NCBI RefSeq assembly: GCF_005780165.1
Contig: NZ_VAUV01000004.1
Location: 310,001-374,000 of the forward strand
From: Phragmitibacter flavus
Lineage (GTDB): Bacteria; Verrucomicrobiota; Verrucomicrobiia; Verrucomicrobiales; Verrucomicrobiaceae
DNA: 64,000 nt
Direction of reading: 5' to 3'
The notes under the pieces: model-generated
Databases searched by the model: none
Told to the model about the DNA's origin: nothing
Seen by the model: the letters and a program-made list of their open reading frames with translations, nothing else
Shown here: piece after piece, positions 51,970 through 58,986 of the stretch
Position numbering within the stretch: the stretch's first letter is position 1
Layout: each line of letters opens with the position of its first letter
Made by a program: the position numbers and the translations under genes

Positions 51970-52242
51970 ATGAACAAGGCAGAACTTACTGAAGCCATCC
52001 AAAAAATCCTCGGAGGCGACACCTCCAAACGCGCCGCCGGCGAAGCCCTTGACGCCGTCCTCAAAGCCATTGCCAAAGGTGTCAAAACCAGCCCTGTCCA
52101 GCTCATCGGCTTCGGCACCTTCAAAGTCGCCAAACGCGCTGCCCGCACCGGTCGCAACCCAAAGACCAAGCAGCCCATGAAGATCAAAGCTTCGAAAACC
52201 GTTCGTTTCGTTCCTTCTTCCAAGCTCAAAGCGACTCTGTAA
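51970..52242 (+). CDS. hup: HU-family DNA-binding protein
   Basis: 90 aa, standard HU length. MNKAELTEAIQKIL, QLIGFGTFKVAKRAARTGRNPKT (core IGFGTFKVAKRAARTGRNP, the DNA-clamping arm) and the end RFVPSSKLK are diagnostic. It bends and packs DNA as a dimer. Own promoter at 51871 and own terminator at 52272. IHF-like assignment is less likely because the arm region reads as HU. Confidence 0.96.
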   Translation: MNKAELTEAIQKILGGDTSKRAAGEALDAVLKAIAKGVKTSPVQLIGFGTFKVAKRAARTGRNPKTKQPMKIKASKTVRFVPSSKLKATL

Positions 52243-52271
52243 TCGAATCTGGGAGAAACTCAGCCCTTTCC

Positions 52272-52305
52272 AATCGCCTGCCGCCCGTTGTGGTCGCAGG
52301 CGATT
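52272..52305 (+). terminator. Intrinsic terminator of the HU gene
   Basis: 10-nt arms AATCGCCTGC (52272-52281) and GCAGGCGATT (52296-52305), perfect, with a 14-nt loop and T's to 52308. It lies 30 nt after the HU stop. Confidence 0.9.
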
Positions 52306-52315
52306 TTTGTTTCCG

Positions 52316-52352
52316 CCTCTTACTCCTACTCCTACTCCTCCTCTTACTCCCC
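52316..52352. repeat. TACTCC-type microsatellite (array A)
   Basis: CCTCTTACTCCTACTCCTAC and onward, hexamers of TACTCC with a CCT variant. It is the inverse of the GGAGTA array at 52523-52562. It follows the HU terminator directly. Confidence 0.85.
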
Positions 52353-52411
52353 ACACCCAACACCTCCATCTCCCAGCGTCATCAAATCACCCCACGCACC
52401 TCCCCAAAAAA

Positions 52412-52444
52412 TCGTCTTCGTCCTCGTTCTCCTACTCGTCCTCG
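52412..52444. repeat. 33-nt pyrimidine-rich arm (array B)
   Basis: Begins TCGTCTTCGTCCTCGTTCTC. It is the reverse complement of 52624-52656 at 32 of 33 positions. Arms A-B-A'-B' are interleaved, so the two pairs cannot form simple nested hairpins together. Confidence 0.88.
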
Positions 52445-52522
52445 AAATCCACGCATCTCCAGAGCTGCACGTGTTCAGACCGCAATCTCATTAGGCAGCG
52501 AGTCAGCCTCCGACCCGCCAAA

Positions 52523-52562
52523 GGGGAGTAGGAGTAGGAGTAGGAGTAGGAGTAGGAGGAAG
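52523..52562. repeat. GGAGTA microsatellite (array A')
   Basis: Five perfect GGAGTA units (52525-52554), then GGAGGA. It is inverted relative to 52316-52352 and to 53571-53608; with the latter it brackets the SDR gene. Confidence 0.92.
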
Positions 52563-52623
52563 ATCCGGCCAAGATCGTCTCTCCTTCCTCGAAATCCCAA
52601 CGTTCCAGCGAAGCGCTGCGTGG

Positions 52624-52656
52624 CGAGGACGAGTAGGAGAACGAGGACGAGGACGA
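52624..52656. repeat. 33-nt purine-rich arm (array B')
   Basis: CGAGGACGAGTAGGAGAACG and onward; inverted partner of 52412-52444. It lies 7 nt before the SDR stop codon. Apart from these arrays and the HU terminator I see no gene in 52243-52663. Confidence 0.88.
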
Positions 52657-52663
52657 TTTCCCT

Positions 52664-53455
52664 CTACTTCTTCACCACCATCGCCTTCGTCGCTCCACCA
52701 CTGATCCCACCATCCACCAACAGCGTCTGTGCGGTCACATAACGACTCTCCTCGCTTGCCAAAAACAGCAGCGGGCCATCCAAATCATTCACTGCACCCG
52801 GACGCTTCACCGGAATCCGGTCACTCAAATACTCCACCCACTCCTGGTTTTCATAAAGCACGGCATTCTGCGCCGTCTTGAACCATCCTGGCGCCAGCAC
52901 GTTCACCGTGATCCCGTGAATCCCCCAGTCATCCGCCAGACTCATCGCCAGCTGCTTCACCCCACCGCGACTCGCCCCATACGGCGCCAGCCCGGCATAT
53001 CCCGACACACAAGTCACCGATCCAATCAAAATCACCCGACCATACCCCGCATCAATCATCAGCTCCTTCGCCGCCTGCTGAGCCAGGAAGAAGCTGCCAC
53101 GCAGGTTGGTGTCCAAAATCAAATTCCAGTCGTCCCAAGTCACGTCCACCGCCGGTTTGCGCACATTGCACCCCGCATTGCACACCAGGATGTCCAGCTT
53201 CCCATAAAACGCCTTCGTCTCCTGCATCGCCGCCACAATGCTGTCCAGCGACCGCACATCCAGCTCCACTCCAAGACACCGACGCCCCATCCCCACGATC
53301 TTCTCCTGCACATCGCGCAGTGAATCCAGCGTCCGACTGGTGCAAACAATGTCTGCGCCTGCCTCTGCCAGCGTTAACGCAAAACGTTGACCCAACCCAC
53401 GCGAAGTGCCCGAAACAAAAGCCACCCGACCAGCCAGAGGAAGTGAAGAAGACAT
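52664..53455 (-). CDS. Short-chain dehydrogenase with Tyr-x-x-x-Arg active site
   Basis: 263 aa. Rossmann motif FVSGTSRGLGQRFA, LDVRSLDS, VCNAGCN and GSVTCVSGYAGLAPYGASRGG (active Tyr in PYGASRGG) identify a classical SDR close to gluconate 5-dehydrogenase/3-oxoacyl reductases. The catalytic lysine of YxxxK is Arg here, read directly from CGC. NVLAPGWFKTAQ and LLVDGGISGG are the usual later motifs. It may be inactive or use another lysine (KQL three residues on). GGAGTA-type arrays bracket the gene in inverted orientation. Confidence 0.92.
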   Translation of the reverse strand: MSSSLPLAGRVAFVSGTSRGLGQRFALTLAEAGADIVCTSRTLDSLRDVQEKIVGMGRRCLGVELDVRSLDSIVAAMQETKAFYGKLDILVCNAGCNVRKPAVDVTWDDWNLILDTNLRGSFFLAQQAAKELMIDAGYGRVILIGSVTCVSGYAGLAPYGASRGGVKQLAMSLADDWGIHGITVNVLAPGWFKTAQNAVLYENQEWVEYLSDRIPVKRPGAVNDLDGPLLFLASEESRYVTAQTLLVDGGISGGATKAMVVKK

Positions 53456-53570
53456 ACGCCATCCTGTAGCCTCAAATCCCCAATTTCAAATTTCAATCAT
53501 TCCTCAATCACCCATTCCTTGCAGACAGAGAAAAACCCCTCTCGTCGTCGCGTATACACCCCGCTGCCCG

Positions 53571-53608
53571 CCTCCTCCTCTTACTCTTACTCCTACTCCT
53601 CCTCCCTC
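53571..53608. repeat. TACTCC-type microsatellite touching the esterase start codon (array C)
   Basis: CCTCCTCCTCTTACTCTTAC, then TCCTACTCCTCCTCCCTC, ending at the base before ATG 53609. It has the same orientation as array A and occupies the place where a ribosome site should be, yet contains no purine-rich motif. Confidence 0.88.
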
Positions 53609-55732
53609 ATGCAAACCTTCCGACTCCTCTTCCCCCTCGCGCTTCTGTTCCTCCACATTCCCATCCCCCTCCCCGCTCAAGACCTCCCCGCACAAGACCT
53701 CAAAGACCTCAAGGGCTACTTCCCGTTCAATCCCCCAACTTCCCTCACCGCATGGGAGCCCCGCAAAACCTACGTCCGCCGCCAGATCCTCGTCTCCCAA
53801 GGCCTCTGGCCGTTACCCACCAAAACCCCGCTCAACCCCGTCATCCACAGCCCCATCGACTGCGGCACCTACACCATTGAAAAAGTCTACTTCCAAAGTG
53901 CCCCCGGACTCTTCGTCACTGGCAATCTCTACCGACCCAAAAATCCCCGAGGCAAAGTCCCCGGCATCCTCTTCGCCCACGGCCACCGTAAAGACGCCCG
54001 ATTCGATCTCGAACCCGAACTCACCGTCCGCAAAAACATCGCCATCGGCGCCGAACGCTTCACCCGCGGCGGACAAAGCACCTTTCAATCCCTCTGCCAC
54101 CAACTCGCCTCCATGGGCTGCGTCGTCTGGCAATGGGACATGCTCAGCGACTCCGACGCCCAACAGTTCTCCGAAGAAATTGTCCACAAATTCGCCAAAC
54201 AACGCCCCGAGATGAACACCGTCGAAAACTGGGGCCTCTACAGTCCGCAAGCCGAAGCCCACCTCCAAAACATCATGGGCATCCAAACCTGGAACGCCAT
54301 CCGCAGCCTCGACTTCCTTCTCACCCTTCCCGAGGTCGACCCCACCCGCACCGCCATCACCGGAGCCAGCGGAGGCGGCACCCAAACCATGCTTCTCGCC
54401 GCCATCGACGACCGCATCCAGCTTTCCTTCCCCGTCGTCATGGTCAGCACCGCCATGCAAGGCGGCTGCACCTGTGAAAACGCCTCCCTTCTTCGCATCA
54501 ACACCGGCAACGTCGAATTCGCTGCCCTCTTCGCCCCCAAACCCCAAGGCATGAACAGCGCCGACGACTGGACGAAAGAAATGGCCACCAAAGGCTTCCC
54601 GGAGCTTCAAAAACTCTACCAACTCTACAACGCCCCCAAGGATCACCTCCTCCTCCAACGAGGCGAAATCTTTCCCCACGCCTACAACGCCGTCAGCCGC
54701 TCCGCGTTTTACACCTTTCTCAATCACCACTTCAAACTCGGCTTCGAATCCCCCATCATCGAAACCGATTTCGAACCGCTCACCCGCGAGCAACTCACCG
54801 TCTGGAATGCCGAGCACCCCGCCCCCAAATCCAACGGCACCGACTTCGAACGCACCCTCCTCCGCTGGTTCGATGACGACGCCCAAAAACAGCTCCAACA
54901 CCCCCAAGCCCTCAAACAAATCATCGCCCCCGCCCTCGAAGTGATGATCGGCCGCACCTACGCCCAAGCCGGTGAAGTCACCTGGGGCCTCGAAGAAAAA
55001 ACCGAACATCCCACCCATCTCGAAATGCAAGGCAGCCTCACCAACACCACCCATCACGAAACCATTCCGACCACCTGGCTCTACCCCAAACAAGGCAGCC
55101 AGCGAGTCATCCTCTGGCTCGACAACGACGGCCGCAATTCCCTTCGCGAGGCCAATGGCAAACTCAAACCCACCGTCCAAACCTTGCTCGACCAAGGCAA
55201 CATCATCCTCAGTGCCGACCTCCGCCTCCAGCCTCAAACGCCTCAACAAACTCCTATCGTCGACAACCCTCGCCAATTCGCTGGCTACACCCACGGCTAC
55301 AATCCCGCCCTCTTCGCCCAACGCACCCACGATCTCCTCACCCTCACCACCTTCCTGCAGAACAGCAAAGTCGGCAACCATCCGAACCCCAACCGCATCG
55401 ACGTCATTGCCCTCGGCGAAACCGGACCCATCGCCATCGCCGCCCGCGCTCTCACCGGCAATGCCATCAATCACCTCGCCGCCCAAACCAACGGCTTCCG
55501 TTTCTCCCAGATCCTCGACTATCGCCACCCCCAATTCCTCCCCGGTGCCGCCAAATACCTCGACCTTCCCGGCCTCATCGCCCTCAACGCCCCGCACCCG
55601 ATCCTTCTCATCGGCGAATCCGATTTCAAAGATGTCGTCGCTGCTCCATCCCTCACCCAATTGCCCTCAGACTCCCCAGCGGAAACTGCCATCGTCCACT
55701 GGCTCCAAAAATCCGACGCCTCCGCAAGGTAA
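53609..55732 (+). CDS. Secreted acetyl-xylan-esterase-like alpha/beta-hydrolase, 707 aa
   Basis: ATG at 53609 gives a clean signal peptide (LLFPLALLFLHIPIPLPAQ); the open frame upstream only translates the microsatellite (YSYSYSSS). The hydrolase domain has KVPGILFAHGHRKDARF, MGCVVWQWDMLSDSDA, and nucleophile Ser in AITGASGGGTQTM. A second half (residues about 400-707) with RVILWLDNDGRN and HPILLIGESDFKDVV may be a decayed second hydrolase domain. Likely a polysaccharide deacetylase or glucuronoyl-type esterase; substrate not known. It is divergent from the SDR and upstream of the sulfatase cluster. Confidence 0.87.
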   Translation: MQTFRLLFPLALLFLHIPIPLPAQDLPAQDLKDLKGYFPFNPPTSLTAWEPRKTYVRRQILVSQGLWPLPTKTPLNPVIHSPIDCGTYTIEKVYFQSAPGLFVTGNLYRPKNPRGKVPGILFAHGHRKDARFDLEPELTVRKNIAIGAERFTRGGQSTFQSLCHQLASMGCVVWQWDMLSDSDAQQFSEEIVHKFAKQRPEMNTVENWGLYSPQAEAHLQNIMGIQTWNAIRSLDFLLTLPEVDPTRTAITGASGGGTQTMLLAAIDDRIQLSFPVVMVSTAMQGGCTCENASLLRINTGNVEFAALFAPKPQGMNSADDWTKEMATKGFPELQKLYQLYNAPKDHLLLQRGEIFPHAYNAVSRSAFYTFLNHHFKLGFESPIIETDFEPLTREQLTVWNAEHPAPKSNGTDFERTLLRWFDDDAQKQLQHPQALKQIIAPALEVMIGRTYAQAGEVTWGLEEKTEHPTHLEMQGSLTNTTHHETIPTTWLYPKQGSQRVILWLDNDGRNSLREANGKLKPTVQTLLDQGNIILSADLRLQPQTPQQTPIVDNPRQFAGYTHGYNPALFAQRTHDLLTLTTFLQNSKVGNHPNPNRIDVIALGETGPIAIAARALTGNAINHLAAQTNGFRFSQILDYRHPQFLPGAAKYLDLPGLIALNAPHPILLIGESDFKDVVAAPSLTQLPSDSPAETAIVHWLQKSDASAR

Positions 55733-55912
55733 ATGGAAGCAGACAACTGCCGCGCATGGCTTGCGCCCATGAATGAGGCGCAGCAGCACCCTGACCGCTC
55801 GGCGCGACCCTCAGTTCTGAATGCCAGCATTGGTCCGGTGCGGATTGCCGATGGGAAATGAGTTTTTGAAAGAATAACAAAAGGTTGAGATGGATGGCTT
55901 CGTTTCCCGGGG

Positions 55913-57367
55913 ATGCGCTTCTGGAGAATTCTGATGTTGACGGGTGTTGGTCTGGCCGCTTTTGCCGTGCCGAACTTGCGGGCGGAGGAGCGTCCGAATT
56001 TTGTGGTGATCCTTTGTGATGACCTCGGTTGGGGAGACTTGGCTAGTTATGGGCATCCGCATATCAAGACACCGAATCTCGACCGGCTGGCGGTGGAAGG
56101 GATGCGGTTGACCAGTTTCTACTCGGCGGCTCCGGTGTGTTCGCCTTCGCGGGTGGGGTTGTTGACGGGGAGGAATCCGAACCGGGCGGGGGTTTATGAT
56201 TGGATTCCGCATGTGGAACAGCGCAATCAGTCGGGCAAGGCGAGCCGTGCATTGGTGCACATGCGCAAAGAAGAGGTGACGTTGCCGCAGGTGCTGCAGA
56301 AAGCGGGGTATGCGACGGCGCTGTCGGGCAAGTGGCATTGCAATGCGGACTTCAATACGGCGGGACAGCCACAGCCTGGGGAGGCGGGCTTTGATCACTG
56401 GTTTGCGACCCAGAACAATGCGGCGCCTTCGCACGAGAATCCGGTGAATTATGTGCGCAATGGCAACGAGGTGGGGCCGCTGGAGGGATATAGCTGTCAG
56501 TTGGCGGCGCGTGAGGCGATTGATTGGATCGAGGCTTTGCCGAAGGAAAAACCGTTCTTTTTGTATCTGGCGTTCCATGAGCCGCATGAGCCGGTGGCGT
56601 CTCCGCCGGAGTTGGTGAAAGGATATGAGGGGATTGCGCGCAACGAGGACGAGGCAGAGTATTTTGCCAATGTCGAGAACATGGACCGGGCGGTGGGCGA
56701 GCTGATGGCGACGCTGGACCGGTTGAAGCTGGCGGAGAATACGGTGGTGGTGTTTAGCAGTGACAACGGGCCGGAGACATTGAACCGGTATCGGGCTTCC
56801 AACCGTTCTTACGGAACGCCGGGGCCATTGCGGGGAATGAAGTTGTGGACGACGGAGGCGGGTTGCCGGGTGCCGGGGATCGTGCGCTGGCCGGCGAAGA
56901 TCAAGCCGGGGCAGGTGAGCGATGAGGCGGTGAGTTCCTTGGATTTTCTGCCGAGCTTTGCCTCGCTGGCGGGGGCGTCGTTGCCGGAGGGGCTGGCATT
57001 GGACGGGGCGGACATGATGGCGGCTTTAAACGGAGGCAAGGTGGCGCGGGAGAAGCCGTTGTTCTGGATCTACTTCAATGCGCTCAACGAGCAGCGGGTG
57101 GCGATGCGGGAGGGGGACTGGAAGATTCTGGCGAAGCTGAATGGCGGAAAGTTGCCGACAGTGAGCAACGTTACGGAGGGTTCGGCAGCGAAGGTGCGGC
57201 AGGCGGTGTTGACGGATTTTTCGCTGTTTGAGATTGCGAAGGACCAGGGAGAGGAGCGGGATCTGGCGCAGGAGCAGCCGGACAAATTGAAGGAGATGCA
57301 GGGTAAACTTGAGGCGGCTTACCGGGAGTTGACGGGGTCGATGTTTGTGTGGCCGGATGTGGATTGA
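55913..57367 (+). CDS. Secreted sulfatase 1
   Basis: 484 aa with a signal peptide (LMLTGVGLAAFAVPNLRA). Type I sulfatase: metal Asp pair in VVILCDDLGWGDL and the formylglycine site C76-S-P-S-R80 followed by VGLLTGR. Further active-site segments are LSGKWHCNADFN, FLYLAFHEPHEPV and FSSDNGPETLNR. It removes sulfate esters, probably from algal or host glycans, after a maturase converts Cys76. It leads a three-gene run. From here on the plus strand is G-rich, unlike the preceding 55 kb. Confidence 0.95.
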   Translation: MRFWRILMLTGVGLAAFAVPNLRAEERPNFVVILCDDLGWGDLASYGHPHIKTPNLDRLAVEGMRLTSFYSAAPVCSPSRVGLLTGRNPNRAGVYDWIPHVEQRNQSGKASRALVHMRKEEVTLPQVLQKAGYATALSGKWHCNADFNTAGQPQPGEAGFDHWFATQNNAAPSHENPVNYVRNGNEVGPLEGYSCQLAAREAIDWIEALPKEKPFFLYLAFHEPHEPVASPPELVKGYEGIARNEDEAEYFANVENMDRAVGELMATLDRLKLAENTVVVFSSDNGPETLNRYRASNRSYGTPGPLRGMKLWTTEAGCRVPGIVRWPAKIKPGQVSDEAVSSLDFLPSFASLAGASLPEGLALDGADMMAALNGGKVAREKPLFWIYFNALNEQRVAMREGDWKILAKLNGGKLPTVSNVTEGSAAKVRQAVLTDFSLFEIAKDQGEERDLAQEQPDKLKEMQGKLEAAYRELTGSMFVWPDVD

Positions 57368-57393
57368 GTTATCAGTTATTGGAGGTTCTATTT

Positions 57394-58968
57394 ATGATGA
57401 AGTGGCTGGTTTGGCTTTTGATGGGTGGATTGGTCACTGGCGTGGAGGCGCAGGAGCGTCCGAATGTGGTGGTGATTCTTGTGGATGACATGGGGTTTTC
57501 GGATGTGGGATGTTACGGCGGGGAGATACCGACGCCGAACCTCGACAGGCTGGCGGCGGAGGGCGTGAGGTTCAGCCAGTTTTACAATGCGGGACGTTGT
57601 TGTCCGTCGCGGGCGTCGTTGCTGACGGGACTGTATTCGCATCAGGCGGGCATTGGACACATGGCGCAGGATCGCGGTTTGCCCGCGTATCGCGGGGCGT
57701 TGAATGACCGGTGTGTGACGCTTGCGGAGGTGTTGCGGGAGGCGGGTTATTTTACGGCGCATACCGGCAAGTGGCATGTGGGGGATCGCGATGAGTCCAT
57801 GTGGCCGTTGCAGCGTGGGTTTGATCGCTTTTATGGTTCGCCGACGAGCAATGCGTCTTATTTCGGAGTGAAGAAGGGTCGAATGATTTTGTCGGGCAAT
57901 GAGCGCTTGTATGATCATGAGAATCCGCCGCCGGAGGGGTGGCATTCAACGGATGCGTGGACATCAAAAGGGTTGGAGTTTGTTGATGAGGCGTTGAAGG
58001 AGAAGAAACCGTTCTTTTGGTATCTGGCACACAATGCTCCGCATTTTCCATTGCAGGCGGAGCCGGAAGATATTGCGAGGTTTCGTGGCAAATATCGAAA
58101 GGGATGGGACAAGGTGCGGGAGGAGCGGCATGCGCGGCAGCAGGAGCTGGTTTTGATGAAGGGGGTGGGTTTGTCGGCGCGTGATGAATCGGTGCAGGCC
58201 TGGGAGGCGCTGGATGAGCAGCAAAAGGATGAGCTGGATTTGCGCATGGCGATTTATGCGGCGGTGGTGGAGCGCCTGGACAAGTCGATTGGCGTGCTGG
58301 TGGAGGGTTTGAAAGCGCGCGGGGTTTTTGAGAACACGTTGTTGATGTTCTTGAGTGACAACGGGGCGTCGGATGAAGGTGGGGTGTATGGGAAGTTTGG
58401 CGATGGGGATGGGGAGCCGGGATCGCTGGAGTCAGATGTGTATGCGGGCAGGGCCTGGGCGAATGCGAGTGACACGCCATTTCGGTTGTATAAGAGCTTC
58501 ACTCACGAGGGTGGAATCGCGACGCCGTTGGTGGTGCATTGGCCGGCAGGGTTGAAGGCGAGAGGGGAGTGGCGGCATGAGGTGGGGCATGTGGTGGATG
58601 TGATGCCGACCTTGGTGGAGCTGTGTGGGGCGGCTTATCCGAAGAGCTGGAAAGCGCGGGAGATTTTACCGATGGAGGGGAGCAGTCTGGCGGCGGTGTT
58701 GCAGGGGGAGAAGGTGCAGGGGCGGACCTTGTTTTGGGAGCATGAAGGGAATGCGGCGGTGCGGGAGGGAGATTGGAAGCTGGTGAGGTCGAAGCGTGAG
58801 GGGCTGAAGTGGCGGCTCTATGATTTGAAGGAGGATCGGACGGAGCTGAAGGATGTGAGTGCGGGAAATGCGGCGAAGGTGGAGGAATTGCGGATGAAGT
58901 GGAAGGGATGGGCAGAGCGGGTGGGGGTGGTGCCTTTTCATGAGTTGCAGGGCGGTATGAAGAAATGA
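57394..58968 (+). CDS. Secreted sulfatase 2 (arylsulfatase-like)
   Basis: 524 aa from the ATG at 57394, with GGAGG at 57381-57385 (8-nt gap) deciding the start. Signal peptide WLVWLLMGGLVTGVEAQ. VVILVDDMGFSDVGCYGGEI carries the metal site (core VDDMGFSDVGCYGGE), and C69-C-P-S-R73 the formylglycine site, followed by SLLTGLYSHQAGIGHM. HTGKWHVGD and LSDNGASDEGG are conserved. The insert around residues 230-290 is longer than in sulfatase 1. It starts 26 nt after sulfatase 1. Confidence 0.96.
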   Translation: MMKWLVWLLMGGLVTGVEAQERPNVVVILVDDMGFSDVGCYGGEIPTPNLDRLAAEGVRFSQFYNAGRCCPSRASLLTGLYSHQAGIGHMAQDRGLPAYRGALNDRCVTLAEVLREAGYFTAHTGKWHVGDRDESMWPLQRGFDRFYGSPTSNASYFGVKKGRMILSGNERLYDHENPPPEGWHSTDAWTSKGLEFVDEALKEKKPFFWYLAHNAPHFPLQAEPEDIARFRGKYRKGWDKVREERHARQQELVLMKGVGLSARDESVQAWEALDEQQKDELDLRMAIYAAVVERLDKSIGVLVEGLKARGVFENTLLMFLSDNGASDEGGVYGKFGDGDGEPGSLESDVYAGRAWANASDTPFRLYKSFTHEGGIATPLVVHWPAGLKARGEWRHEVGHVVDVMPTLVELCGAAYPKSWKAREILPMEGSSLAAVLQGEKVQGRTLFWEHEGNAAVREGDWKLVRSKREGLKWRLYDLKEDRTELKDVSAGNAAKVEELRMKWKGWAERVGVVPFHELQGGMKK

Positions 58969-58986
58969 ATGAACTTGGAGAATGCG

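Noticed and set aside
52316-52656. CRISPR-like array after HU
   Set aside because: Units are contiguous hexamers without unique spacers, and no cas gene is present.
53813-55660. Long open frame antisense to the esterase
   Set aside because: Composition-driven shadow; the plus strand has a signal peptide and a GxSxG hydrolase.
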